A stretch of DNA of 64,000 nt from BQJU01 sp965229635. GTDB lineage: Bacteria; Bacteroidota; Bacteroidia; Chitinophagales; Saprospiraceae. A model generated the notes under the pieces. The model ran no database searches. It was not told the DNA's origin and saw only the letters and a program-made list of their open reading frames with translations. This document shows, one piece after another, positions 17,501 to 24,794 of the stretch (positions are counted from its first letter, which is position 1; each line of letters begins with the position of its first letter). The stretch covers positions 8,494,001 to 8,558,000 of the forward strand of contig OZ245894.1 in assembly GCA_965229635.1 (NCBI GenBank). The letters run 5' to 3'. The translations under genes were made by a program, and so were the position numbers.

Positions 17501-18653
17501 GGACTGGCTAAAGAAGGAAAGCTTCGATTCTCTCATGCTTGATCCGCAGGGACGGGCGATTTTCCTGGGCTTATTGTACCAACAACTCAAATCGCTGAAA
17601 AGCAGCCCCGACCTGTCGGCAGAAGGACTGGCAACTTTAACCACCAAGTTGATCAATACCATTTACGGCATCCAATCGGACCGAAACGCATTGGATAAAA
17701 AGAAGCTAAGTGGCGATAGGATTAGCTTCAAGGATTATTACCCTTTTATTCAAACGACCGTGGACCTGTTTTCCACAGTAGTGGAGACGCCCATTTATAA
17801 AGATACTTCACTGGCTCAGCGTATTCCCACACTGGGTTCCGTGACCAAAGTAGCCCAGCAGGGGTTGTCTTTGTATAAAAATATCGATGATAGGCAGTAC
17901 GGATATGCCATCTATAATGCCATGGAAATCTTCCGGGTGATTTCGGAAGCCGAAGCCCGCAGAAGAGCCGAAATGGGTGAAGATAACCTGCGCAGCGACC
18001 GGATTCGCAACCTGGTGATTCTATACGGCACTTTCATGGCCGATGTAATCAACGCCCGTTCGTCGGAACAGGTGAAAGAGGCCTTGCGTGCCGCCGCTTC
18101 TCCTCCGGGCACTTCCCGACTGAAACGCGAACTGGTGTACAATATGTCCGTCAATGGCTACCTGGGGCCGGGCTTTGGCCTGGAGCGTCTGAAGAGCAGT
18201 AAGGTTGCTAAACCAACAATCGGCCTGTCGGTACCGGTGGGCTTGGCCTTTAGCTGGAAGTTTGATAAATCTGCAAAGAACTCCTTCTCCTTTTTTATTC
18301 CAGTCCTTGACATCGGTGCGGTGACCTATTTCCGATTGAACGACGAAAACTCCAATAACCTTCCGGAATTGAGCTTTAGCAATTTCATCGCGCCCGGTGC
18401 CTTTTTGTATTACAATGTCAACAATTCGCCCTTCACCTTTGGTGGTGGTTGGCAGTACGGCCCGCAAATACGGGGCACCAGCCTCACCGACCCGGATGCC
18501 AATTCCTCGGCGAGTCGCTTTGTGCTGTTTGCAGGTATCGATGTGCCGTTGTTTAATCTGGCCAATGGCCCAATGGGCATTCCCCGAAACAAGAAGGGAA
18601 AGAAAGACAAAAAAGGAAAAGGCAAGAAGAATAAAAAACCAACAAACAACTAA
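14583..18653 (+). CDS. Very large exported protein of unknown function with C-terminal membrane-barrel-like region
   Basis: Translation from ATG 14583 (or 14589) gives about 1356 residues with a signal peptide (LLYCLTVAVGLLWSNLAPAQ). Most of the chain is helical and rich in Leu, Gln, Asp and Tyr, without cysteine motifs or recognisable catalytic residues. The last 200 residues change character: alternating hydrophobic strands such as PTIGLSVPVGLAFSWKF, SNFIAPGAFLYYNVNNSPF and ASRFVLFAGIDVPL look like outer-membrane strands. The end is a lysine-rich tail (NKKGKKDKKGKGKKNKKPTNN begins near residue 1336). I do not recognise a family. The next gene follows after 17 bp, and the pair closes with a terminator at 19335. 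Confidence 0.75.
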   Translation: MNMPRPLLYCLTVAVGLLWSNLAPAQSLFYETLKIKKILNQRSQPTIYTNDSLRGWEVRFEDRLLTRSDTLRLTKIGRYSLKRTTTAKDSLQLMYGTANEIVVVPQVIQIDNVPNEVAWTLRSATIRLAGTGAVQLSKTDTLDWEVRENMQSISAGMNSSEFMINNTGRYSVRAPASFELTYNDSTFAIDLPQSYRLVIELSDNEVSFHQVSDFRVGRLTKPDFYELMSFLAIHSEYQESTFGVNTLENVYKKYRDNPFLAPLLDTLLYSYNFEELAPYLDFDETAFGHQVQQEVKANYSWLTAMYDNPALDAKKQILEEKNVSYYAKLDPEDKSSAQRLQNASQRANAAYTKVSGFDQTSIIVGLSDFIAERAQEELNITFMDRFKRRLTTSEPNEFSVLFPNTYDLFLQFEIANYKKLLQNARPIFANDLQNLGLHLPNLLKLDKYKELLNYSTEVYNLALFYEVTRLIYNEQPIEDILVTSYQQMRRRSQDMNEIINLQLADTILQKKTFALADTTASRKGQISTLQKLYNPLPSKVTSYTQQVQIAYDDLEKATILLKNYLDNLLPQVDQKTAPQLYHRIQDLRSRLGSQDGKIAARFNYNVPKIQVPKKAFDYFQHYAGNNLQGKGYFGYYLEEKGGDFTDYENFFSEDLTEKAYVARGLELTRLMVEENFDSILTDWRGLLAEISPQARNIQEQIILRRRAKLDTLIQQVNTLRTAIETGINDELNAWKSQGLSDTTNVDLAALRYLGKLINNQTQELWLTLSELEQALDDPSFFTMFLEAAGLSTNDVLQLRAEGDREIRRVYQQCMDRIAKLKKQNPQFTRPDNAGFDNYNRVRLQAVSFDPSDFTALTAVDNTLAAGVNQMQQIASDKNDLKYNLIRLDQNYAPDNLTKARRTSSDLATALELSVHLLYSLKKEVVEVRPSLQDTTTAQYTIITRDVGGRVDSSVVINKPLIRPDTIGSARQQVDWLKKESFDSLMLDPQGRAIFLGLLYQQLKSLKSSPDLSAEGLATLTTKLINTIYGIQSDRNALDKKKLSGDRISFKDYYPFIQTTVDLFSTVVETPIYKDTSLAQRIPTLGSVTKVAQQGLSLYKNIDDRQYGYAIYNAMEIFRVISEAEARRRAEMGEDNLRSDRIRNLVILYGTFMADVINARSSEQVKEALRAAASPPGTSRLKRELVYNMSVNGYLGPGFGLERLKSSKVAKPTIGLSVPVGLAFSWKFDKSAKNSFSFFIPVLDIGAVTYFRLNDENSNNLPELSFSNFIAPGAFLYYNVNNSPFTFGGGWQYGPQIRGTSLTDPDANSSASRFVLFAGIDVPLFNLANGPMGIPRNKKGKKDKKGKGKKNKKPTNN

Positions 18654-18670
18654 TTGCAAAACCCCGAATT

Positions 18671-19297
18671 ATGGACCCTCAGAATTATCTTATCAAAATG
18701 ATTAAAAAGGCCGATGGCCATGCACCTGACGATATTCTCAGCACCATCCGTACAGATTCGTCAGTGCGCTTTTATGTCGATTCAACTGATTTTAACAGCG
18801 CCTTTTTGACGCTTTGTATCAACGAAAGCAATTGCCGGGTCGTTTTTCAAAAAAATGATTCTTTTGATACCAGTAGCCGACTTGCCTTCATTGATAGCTG
18901 CCCAGTGGGACGGCCGAAAAGCGATATCTTTATCTTTGCCAATCAGTTTGGAGAAGACGAACTGCGCCAATACCTCAACCGAGGAACCTCGATACTAATG
19001 TGGTGGGAAGAAGTGGGGAGCTTTACATCCTTTAAGATTAAGGCTTTGGCCAATGAATTTCCCGACCAACTCTTTGTAATTGGCAAGGGGTTTTCCAATT
19101 TTCTAGTGTCCAATATGTTGAAGGCGCCACTAACTATCTTGTTTCAAAAAGACGACTTCAGTACCGAAAAAATAAAGGAATTCGCTACTACAAGCGGCAA
19201 CCGTGTGGCCGTTGTCAGTACCGGCTTTACCGACCAGGAACTGACCGACTTCAAGAACGCCGGAGCACTGATCCTCCCGGAGGTGGTAGGGGCATAA
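18671..19297 (+). CDS. Hypothetical cytosolic protein, cotranscribed with the large exported protein
   Basis: A 208-residue soluble protein without signal peptide or membrane segment. It alternates beta strands and helices (DIFIFANQFGEDEL, ILMWWEEVG, RVAVVSTGFTDQEL), suggestive of a Rossmann-like or receiver-like alpha/beta fold, but no nucleotide-binding loop or catalytic motif is visible. I do not recognise the family. It starts 17 bp after the large exported-protein gene and is followed by an intrinsic terminator, so the two probably form a bicistronic operon under the 14520 promoter. Confidence 0.65.
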   Translation: MDPQNYLIKMIKKADGHAPDDILSTIRTDSSVRFYVDSTDFNSAFLTLCINESNCRVVFQKNDSFDTSSRLAFIDSCPVGRPKSDIFIFANQFGEDELRQYLNRGTSILMWWEEVGSFTSFKIKALANEFPDQLFVIGKGFSNFLVSNMLKAPLTILFQKDDFSTEKIKEFATTSGNRVAVVSTGFTDQELTDFKNAGALILPEVVGA

Positions 19298-19334
19298 ACG
19301 CATAACCGAAAGTAATGATTTATTCCACAGTGTG

Positions 19335-19365
19335 TCGGCTCTGTTTCACGATAGGGCCGATTTTT
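19335..19365 (+). terminator. Intrinsic terminator after the 14583-19297 operon
   Basis: TCGGCTCT (19335-19342) pairs with AGGGCCGA (19353-19360) including one G-U pair, with a 10-nt loop, and is followed by TTTTTG. Confidence 0.8.
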
Positions 19366-19390
19366 GTTAATCCGCTCTGTAGGTCGCAGC

Positions 19391-19421
19391 TTGCGGTATA
19401 CGTAATGTTTTCGTATTTTTG
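19391..19421 (+). promoter_or_regulatory. Candidate promoter of the VapBC-type operon
   Basis: TTG (19391-19393) and TATTTTTG (19414-19421) are 20 bp apart and fit TTG-N19/20-TAnnTTTG. The box lies 19 bp before the antitoxin start codon. Confidence 0.6.
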
Positions 19422-19440
19422 CACGTAAAAGGTAGGTGTC

Positions 19441-19686
19441 ATGGATAAGAAATTAACCCTAAACCTGGATCAACAAGTCATCGAGAAAGCTAAGCGCTTC
19501 GCAAAAGCGAATAATATAAGCTTGTCAAAATTAATCGAAAACTATCTACAATTTTTAGTACAGCCCAGGAAAGAAGATGAAGAAATCACTCCCCTGGTTA
19601 AAAGCCTTAGCGGTGTGATAGAATTGCCGGAAGATTTTGATCTAAGGGACAAATATTCTGATTTCTTAGTAAAGAAATACAGATGA
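19441..19686 (+). CDS. DUF6364-type antitoxin
   Basis: An 81-residue protein opening with MDKKLTLNLDQQVIEKAKRF and a second helix SLSKLIENYL, the ribbon-helix-helix layout of DUF6364 antitoxins that accompany PIN toxins. The C-terminal part (LPEDFDLRDKYSDFL) is the likely toxin-wrapping segment. It overlaps the toxin gene by 4 bp (ATGA), a typical translationally coupled arrangement. Such antitoxins repress their own promoter, here the box at 19391-19421. Function as antitoxin is inferred from family and context. Confidence 0.85.
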   Translation: MDKKLTLNLDQQVIEKAKRFAKANNISLSKLIENYLQFLVQPRKEDEEITPLVKSLSGVIELPEDFDLRDKYSDFLVKKYR

Positions 19687-20090
19687 AAAACCTCTTTATT
19701 GACACCAACATTGTATTGGACCTCTTAGCTAATAGAACACCTTTCTATAAAGATGCGGCAAGACTTTTCTCATTAGCAGACAAAGGAGAAATTCGATTAA
19801 TGGTTTCTGCTCTAACCTTTGCCATTACCAATTACGTCCTATCAAAACTAAGGGATTCTCGTACTGCGAGAGAAATATTGAGAAAATTTAAAGTCCTGGT
19901 CACTGTAGCAGATTTGAATGATAAAATCATTGATTTGGCACTTAATGATCTGGCATTTTCAGACTTTGAAGATGCATTACAACATTACTCCGCACTGGAA
20001 TACAACGCCGAAGTAATGATCACGCGAAATCTGAAAGATTTTAAAGCCTCACAAATTCCGGTAATGACCGCGCGGGCTTTTGTGGATTAG
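19683..20090 (+). CDS. vapC: PIN-domain toxin, VapC-like
   Basis: A 135-residue PIN-domain ribonuclease. The first strand carries FIDTNIVLDLL with the metal-binding Asp7, the middle has the conserved Glu/Asp helix, and the C-terminal half has LAFSDFEDALQHYSAL and MITRNLKDF, the usual final acidic residues. VapC toxins cleave tRNA or rRNA when not held by the antitoxin. The gene overlaps the antitoxin by 4 bp. No downstream gene is coupled; the next ORF, a sigma factor, starts 88 bp later. Confidence 0.9.
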   Translation: MKNLFIDTNIVLDLLANRTPFYKDAARLFSLADKGEIRLMVSALTFAITNYVLSKLRDSRTAREILRKFKVLVTVADLNDKIIDLALNDLAFSDFEDALQHYSALEYNAEVMITRNLKDFKASQIPVMTARAFVD

Positions 20091-20177
20091 TACGACCTGA
20101 TTTTTTTCAAAGAAAATTATCCGCACCTGTAATTCTGCCCCTCATTTTGCAACTTACTCGGCAAAGTACTTTTTATT

Positions 20178-20681
20178 TTGAGTCAACAATCTACCCAAAA
20201 AGAGGAGTTTGTCAGGTTGGTTACGGCCTCGCAGGGCATTATCCATAAGGTTTGTCGTATGTACTGCGACGATGAAGAGCATCGCAAAGATTTGTTTCAG
20301 GAAATCCTCATCCAACTATGGCGTTCCTTTCCTTCCTTTCGCGGGGATGCACAATTTTCCAGCTGGATGTACCGGGTGGCCTTAAATGTAGCCATCCAGG
20401 ATTTCCGTAAGGAAAAAAAGCGCAAAGGACTGTTTTTTCAAACCAACCAGTTTAAAGAAAAAGCCAATACCGACTATTCCGATATTGAGGACGAGCAGCT
20501 GCGTAAAATGTACGCCGCCATTGTCCATCTCAACAAGGTGGAAAAGGCCATTGTCATGCTTTTTCTGGAAGGAAAAAACAACGAAGAGATCGCTGACATT
20601 GTGGGGATCACCCAAAACTATGTGCGGGTAAAGATGAATCGAATTAAAAATAAAATTTCTAAAAAAATAAGCCAGCAATAA
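20178..20681 (+). CDS. ECF-type RNA polymerase sigma factor
   Basis: A 167-residue sigma-70 family factor of the extracytoplasmic-function type. Region 2 spans about 20-95 (YCDDEEHRKDLFQEILIQLWRSF, FSSWMYRVALNVAI) and region 4 about 110-165 (AIVMLFLEGKNNEEIADIV then a recognition helix). The only start in a sensible position is TTG at 20178; there is no in-frame ATG upstream of region 2. It is followed after 1 bp by a membrane protein that probably restrains it. Target promoters cannot be read from this window. Confidence 0.92.
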   Translation: MSQQSTQKEEFVRLVTASQGIIHKVCRMYCDDEEHRKDLFQEILIQLWRSFPSFRGDAQFSSWMYRVALNVAIQDFRKEKKRKGLFFQTNQFKEKANTDYSDIEDEQLRKMYAAIVHLNKVEKAIVMLFLEGKNNEEIADIVGITQNYVRVKMNRIKNKISKKISQQ

Positions 20682-20682
20682 A

Positions 20683-21333
20683 ATGGAATTAGCAGAATTA
20701 CAAGTGGCCTGGAATACGATCAATACATCCGTTATTGAGGAGGACCGTTTGGATGAACAGGCTGTATCCCAACTATTGCGTAAAAAATCAAATGCGGAGT
20801 TGTCCAACCTCAAGCGGGCGCTACATTTTAAGTTTATCATGGCAGGCACCATTTCGGTGATTTGCATTGTGGCTGCTTTCCTTTCCTTTGCTTATCCCGA
20901 GGATTTTCATCCACTGGATTTCCTCTTCAGTGCTTCGGAAACGACCTTGTTTTACATCACCCTTGCTATCGCTTTGTTGACCATGCTGCGTTTTAATCTT
21001 CGGGCATACCGGGAAATTAAAATCGTTCAGTCCTCCACATTAAGTCTGAAAGAATCTCTCCAGCGCGTGATCAAGGCCATGGAAACCGCCATCAGCTTCA
21101 ACATCTACTCCGACACCTTTATGTCGCCCGTGTTTTTCACCTGGTTTTATTATGCGATCGCCTACAAAAACCATGCGTTAAGCCTCGACCTCCGGGCGCT
21201 GATCCTGGTGTGTGTGCCCATTGTAGTGGGCCTTTTTTCCTATTACTTTCAGCGGTTTATGCAACAGATGAAGTTTGGCAATTACGTAGATCGTTTGCGG
21301 GAATATTTGGAGGAGGTTAGTCAGGAAAACTAA
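20683..21333 (+). CDS. Four-helix membrane protein, probable anti-sigma partner
   Basis: A 216-residue protein with a soluble N terminus (about 50 residues, MELAELQVAWNTIN...) followed by four predicted membrane segments near 50-68, 85-103, 145-160 and 166-190, and a short charged tail. It starts 1 bp after the sigma-factor stop, so translation is coupled. Cytoplasmic N-terminal helices plus a membrane domain right after an ECF sigma gene is the standard arrangement of membrane-bound anti-sigma factors in Bacteroidota, although I see no zinc-binding ZAS motif. The role is inferred from position. Confidence 0.7.
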   Translation: MELAELQVAWNTINTSVIEEDRLDEQAVSQLLRKKSNAELSNLKRALHFKFIMAGTISVICIVAAFLSFAYPEDFHPLDFLFSASETTLFYITLAIALLTMLRFNLRAYREIKIVQSSTLSLKESLQRVIKAMETAISFNIYSDTFMSPVFFTWFYYAIAYKNHALSLDLRALILVCVPIVVGLFSYYFQRFMQQMKFGNYVDRLREYLEEVSQEN

Positions 21334-21406
21334 AAAATTGTCCTGAAAGTGTAATGCTAATGCTCTTAATGCAACTAAGGAGGTAAACCAAAAAAATTCA
21401 AAGAAA

Positions 21407-21595
21407 ATGTTTACAAAGAATCTCATCGCCACCCTGCACGTCATCGGAGTTGTGATCATGCTACTGGCCTTCATCGTACTTCCGGATTCCTATCCCTGGT
21501 ATGTCGAAGTGCTGTTGTTTGATGTGGGGTTGCTACTGATTTTCATCCCTAAATGGCCGAAAATCAAGGCAGAACTGACCGCCTTATTTCAATAA
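21407..21595 (+). CDS. Small two-helix membrane protein
   Basis: A 62-residue protein with two membrane segments (LIATLHVIGVVIMLLAFIVL and VEVLLFDVGLLLIFI) and a basic C terminus. An AAGGAGGT-like element lies about 22 bp before the ATG, rather far. It follows the sigma/anti-sigma pair by 73 bp. I recognise no family. The ISAzo13-type element starts 11 bp after its stop codon and separates it from another small hydrophobic protein at 22937. Confidence 0.6.
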   Translation: MFTKNLIATLHVIGVVIMLLAFIVLPDSYPWYVEVLLFDVGLLLIFIPKWPKIKAELTALFQ

Positions 21596-21606
21596 AACTG
21601 CTTATA

Positions 21607-21625
21607 GGGGTCAGCGAAAAATAAC
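21607..21625 (+). repeat. Terminal inverted repeat, left end of ISAzo13-type IS
   Basis: 19 bp, GGGGTCAGCGAAAAATAAC, identical to the complement of 22915-22933. Confidence 0.92.
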
Positions 21626-21640
21626 CTCCCCATATTAATA

Positions 21641-22848
21641 CTAAGGTAAGGCCCAATAATTCCACTGAGGTAATATCTGATCGTGAACAATTGGATAGTT
21701 TTGTAGAAAGTTTTTTGTTGCCTTAATTCCAGTTTGATATTCCTTTTTCATTTGTCTAACAAATACCTTTAAGCCTTGCTTTGTTTTAGCCCTGGATTTG
21801 ATCAAATGACAAACGGTCTTTACGCAATCCAACATGACTCCGGCTAATGCTCTGGTAATATGAGGGAATAGTTTATGGTCGCAAGGGTTGTACTTTGAAC
21901 AATAACTTGGATAGTGAGCCACTCTGATTTGGAGGTTGGTATATTGGGCGACCCATTGTATCATTTCTTTAAACCGATAGGTTCGACACCCATTACTCCC
22001 CCCCGAATCACAAAGGATGAGCATTTGGGTAGCCTGGGGATACCTTTTACAGGCGTAGTACTTGATATAATCCAATAAGCAATTAACCGCAAAATCAGGG
22101 GTATCAGCTGATTGACCTAGAAACATATAGCCTTCATTGAGTTGAATATCGTAAATGCCAAAAGGAGTTATCTTTCCAGTAGCCATGCTTGTGAAATCAT
22201 GATCATTACATATTTGTGCCTCCTTACAATACACCTTTCCCTGGCGGTACAATTGGCCTAGTTGCTCCTTTTTTTTGCTATCCATCGAGATGAGAATTTG
22301 TCCCCTCTGCCTATATTGACTCACCAGTTGGTCAATATATTCGAATTGCTCATTGCGCCCTTGTACTTGTTTAAAAGTACCCGTCTTTGCCATTTTACGT
22401 TGGCTTAGCCCAAGGCTGGCAAGCAACTTATCCACATAATAAAGACTTGTATTTAAACCGCTTTGTTGTAGCTTTTTAAGTAACTCCGGCCTGCTCAAAT
22501 ACGTAAACTGAATTTGTGCATTCATTGGATTACCGGCACGGTGATTTTCAACGATCTTTTCAAATTTTTCGATTAGGATCGGGTTTTGTTCCGGTTTATC
22601 CGCTTTTCGTCCGCCTCCTTTTCTACGGATCTGTCCTGGTCCGCAAAAGTCGTTTTTTTTAGCTCTTCGATCCCTGACCGTATCGTTTTACGGTCAATGC
22701 CAAATAGGGTGCTGATATATTCTATGCCCCCATGTTCCAATTTGAAGGCTTCTACTGAGGCATAATGTCGTTTATCTTTTTCCGATAAGTTATTGAACAA
22801 CCGCTTCATCAATATCTCGGTCGATTCACTGTATGGATATTTATTCAT
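21641..22848 (-). CDS. ISAzo13-family DDE transposase, two frames joined by a probable -1 frameshift
   Basis: The N-terminal frame (22848-22573) encodes a helix-turn-helix (LSEKDKRHYASVEAFKLEHGG, then GIDRKTIRSGIEEL) but reads out of the family after GIEELKK. The continuing frame, offset by -1, carries QIRRKGGGRK, NPMNAQIQFTYLSRPELLKKL and then the catalytic part with CDSGGSNGCRTYRF, HYPSYCSKYNPCDHKLFPHI. Together they make a normal-length ISAzo13 transposase of about 400 residues. The switch point is an A8 tract (minus strand, 22653-22660) read CTA AAA AAA ACG, a classic A-AAA-AAA slippery heptamer. Both frames are otherwise clean, so I read this as programmed frameshifting rather than decay. 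Confidence 0.88.
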
Positions 22849-22914
22849 ATTTCCATTTTTGGAGATATTCCAAAGTTAATCCTATCTTTATTCAGATCAA
22901 ATCATTTTGGGTAA

Positions 22915-22933
22915 GTTATTTTTCGCTGACCCC
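22915..22933 (-). repeat. Terminal inverted repeat, right end of ISAzo13-type IS
   Basis: Perfect complement of the left repeat; its outer edge lies 3 bp from the start codon at 22937. Confidence 0.92.
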
Positions 22934-22936
22934 ATA

Positions 22937-23311
22937 ATGCACAAAAATAACGACTCAAAAATCATTAAAATCATTGGTACCCTATTGATCATAACCGGAT
23001 TTGCGCAGGCCATCGTACCCAACGAATCCTGGTATCACGATCCGCTACAGTTTTCGTTCGTCCTCGGTGTCCTGTTGATACTGATGCCGAATGCGGTAAA
23101 TGTTTTGCAGGGACGTCCAGATAATAGGGCAGAAAGATTGCTGCTGACAAGTTTCCTGCTGACGATCATCGGCGGGGTACAAACATTTTTGACTACGCAA
23201 GGCCTGCTACCGAATCTCCTAAAAATCATTTTTGCCATTGGAGTTGTCTCTTTTCTAATCGGACTTCTGATGTACCGAAATATTGATAAAACCAGTTCAA
23301 ACACCTTATAA
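22937..23311 (+). CDS. Small multi-helix membrane protein
   Basis: About 124 residues from ATG 22937 (MHKNNDSKII), with four hydrophobic segments (IIGTLLIITGFAQAI, FSFVLGVLLILMP, LLLTSFLLTIIGGV, IIFAIGVVSFLIGLLM) and a polar C terminus. A longer in-frame form starting at 22907 would begin inside the IS and is unlikely. No family recognised. The IS inserted 3 bp before the start codon, so the native leader and promoter have been displaced; any expression must now come from the IS end. The VOC gene follows after 3 bp, suggesting an operon. Confidence 0.65.
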   Translation: MHKNNDSKIIKIIGTLLIITGFAQAIVPNESWYHDPLQFSFVLGVLLILMPNAVNVLQGRPDNRAERLLLTSFLLTIIGGVQTFLTTQGLLPNLLKIIFAIGVVSFLIGLLMYRNIDKTSSNTL

Positions 23312-23314
23312 ACT

Positions 23315-23698
23315 ATGCCAAACAAAGCCACACATTTTGCCATTCACGTTGATGACCTGGAAAGGGCGCGCAGTTTTTACGAGCAGGTTTTTGCCTGGGG
23401 TTTCAAGACCTACGGCCCCTCCGATTTCCTGCAAATCAAAGCCGACCAAAGCGAAGAAGGTGAGCTTATCGGCGCCCTACAGGCGAGAAGCTATTCACCA
23501 TTGAAAGACCGCATCATCGGTTTTGAATGCACCATCGGCGTACCCAACGTGGATGAGATAATCGAAAAGGTAAAAGCCAACGGCGGCCAGATCCTGATGC
23601 CCAAAACCGCCATCCCCTATGTGGGTTGGATCACCAAATTCCTGGATACGGAGGGTAATTTGGTGTGTGCGATGCAGGGGGATGCAGGGGCGCGATAA
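23315..23698 (+). CDS. VOC (glyoxalase/bleomycin-resistance/dioxygenase) family protein
   Basis: A 127-residue single-copy VOC protein: FAIHVDDLERARSFYEQVF at the start, IGFECTIGVPNVDEIIEKVKANGG in the second beta-alpha-beta module, and FLDTEGNLVCAMQ at the end, with the expected His and Glu positions for a metal site. VOC proteins cover isomerases, dioxygenases and drug-binding proteins; substrate is unknown. It starts 3 bp after the membrane protein gene. The stop codon lies inside the first bases of a REP-like block, so the last residues (GDAGAR) may have been altered by the repeat. Confidence 0.88.
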   Translation: MPNKATHFAIHVDDLERARSFYEQVFAWGFKTYGPSDFLQIKADQSEEGELIGALQARSYSPLKDRIIGFECTIGVPNVDEIIEKVKANGGQILMPKTAIPYVGWITKFLDTEGNLVCAMQGDAGAR

Positions 23699-23906
23699 GA
23701 GAGCGCACCTCCAGTGCGCCAAAACGTGTGGACATAACCGGGTCTACAAAGAGGGCGTGCTGCCAGCACGCGGTCCGGTGTTGGTAAAGCGGTAGCATTC
23801 ATCATTTTGGAGAACGGCCAGGCTAACCGAAAACCCGGTCCCGGAGGGACCAACTCTTTGTAAAACCATGATCATCGTAACAGGAGCGCCGGAGGTGCGC
23901 CATCTG
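23692..23906 (+). repeat. REP-like hairpin block, copy A
   Basis: A 215-bp composite of hairpins: GCGCACctccaGTGCGC (23703-23719), GCGTGCTgccAGCACGC (23755-23771), GGTCCcggaGGGACC (23837-23851) and a final GCGCCGGAGGTGCGCC. The block recurs at 23985-24197 and, with a diverged middle, at 26258-26511. Its first bases overlap the VOC stop codon. Confidence 0.85.
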
Positions 23907-23984
23907 CAAGGAGCTCTCGGAAATGCCAATCGTACGAATCTGGGAAATGCCCTATCCCCAAAAAATCTATTTTACCAGAGCAAT

Positions 23985-24197
23985 CTAGCGCACCGCTGGC
24001 GCGCCAAATCGTGTAGATATAACCGGGTCTACTACAAAGAGGGCGTGCTGCCAGCACGCGGTCCGGTGTTGGTAAAGCGGTAGCATTCATCATTTTGGAG
24101 AACGGCCAGGCTAACCGAAAACCCGGTCCCGGAGGGACCAACTCTTTGTAAAACCATGATCATCGTAACAGGAGCGCGCCGGAGGTGCGCCATCTGA
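23985..24197 (+). repeat. REP-like hairpin block, copy B
   Basis: Nearly identical to copy A from ATAACCGGGTCTAC onward; the first hairpin differs in its loop (GCGCACCGCTGGCGCGCC). The last arm ends 55 bp before the 3' end of the RAYT-type gene. Between copies A and B (23907-23984) there is unrelated filler. Confidence 0.85.
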
Positions 24198-24251
24198 ATT
24201 ACCAGACCTGGCCCCCAGACCAATACATCAATCACACGCACCAATCCAAAA

Positions 24252-24710
24252 TCAGAAGAAATCAAACAGATAGGCCTCCTCATATTTGACCTCGTATTGC
24301 TGTAAAAGGTCCAGGTATTCCTCCCGAAATGCCTTTCGCTGATGATGTTCAGGTTGATTTAAAATATATTTGATGACCCGCTCCAAATCCTTTCTGGAAT
24401 AAGAAAATGCACCAAACCCCGCCTGCCATTGAAATTTGCAGGGCATGAATCTTTTCTCTTTAATAAATTTTGTGGTTTCGCTTTTTAAAACCTTGACCGT
24501 TTCGGATAGAGAAATGGTCGGATTTTGACCTATCAAAATATGAGCATGGTCGGGCATCAGATAGATAGCCAGCAATTTATGACCTCGGTTTTGTAATATG
24601 CCGGTCATGTATTTTTCTACCTCATCTTTAAAGGTTGGTTGAATGAGCGCTTGCCGATTTCGTACAGCGAAAACGAGCTGGGTGTATAGCTGGGTATAGG
24701 TGTCAGCCAT
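24252..24710 (-). CDS. REP-associated tyrosine transposase (RAYT), Y1/IS200-like
   Basis: A 152-residue Y1 transposase. The metal-binding HUH motif is PDHAHI with His55 and His57, and the catalytic Tyr115 sits in RVIKYILNQPEHH, the RAYT-type spacing. Length and the DHAHIL/QAGFGAFSYS pattern match single-copy RAYT proteins rather than autonomous IS200. These enzymes nick single-stranded DNA at REP hairpins and are thought to spread them. Three blocks of such hairpins flank it here (two after its 3' end, one beyond the IS110 element), which supports the call. Confidence 0.92.
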   Translation of the reverse strand: MADTYTQLYTQLVFAVRNRQALIQPTFKDEVEKYMTGILQNRGHKLLAIYLMPDHAHILIGQNPTISLSETVKVLKSETTKFIKEKRFMPCKFQWQAGFGAFSYSRKDLERVIKYILNQPEHHQRKAFREEYLDLLQQYEVKYEEAYLFDFF

Positions 24711-24742
24711 AATTTATGGTTTAGTTAGTATGTTTGAAAAAC

Positions 24743-24793
24743 GAGCTTTGGGCCGTAATTTGAGAATATTCAATAACTCAAAACCCAAAGCTC
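24743..24793 (+). promoter_or_regulatory. Hairpin covering the leader of the IS110 transposase
   Basis: GAGCTTTGGG (24743-24752) pairs perfectly with CCCAAAGCTC (24784-24793), and inside it TTTGAG (24759-24764) pairs with CTCAAA (24777-24782). The 3' arm ends 1 bp before the ATG, so read-through RNA would hide the ribosome-binding region. Confidence 0.7.
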
Positions 24794-24794
24794 T

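Larger units (their letters stand above)
21607..22933 (-). mobile_element. Complete ISAzo13-type insertion sequence, 1327 bp
   Basis: The element is bounded by perfect 19-bp terminal inverted repeats, GGGGTCAGCGAAAAATAAC at 21607-21625 and its complement at 22915-22933. The trinucleotide ATA occurs on both outer flanks (21604-21606 and 22934-22936) and may be a 3-bp target duplication. It contains one transposase encoded in two overlapping frames. Both ends and the reading frames look intact, so it may be recent. Confidence 0.9.

Noticed and set aside
22573..22848. Independent 91-residue HTH protein
   Set aside because: It is the N-terminal frame of the ISAzo13-type transposase; the continuation by a -1 shift restores family-conserved residues.
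23744..24283. Several overlapping frames of 60-90 codons around REP blocks A and B
   Set aside because: They are translations of the hairpin repeats and recur identically in each copy.
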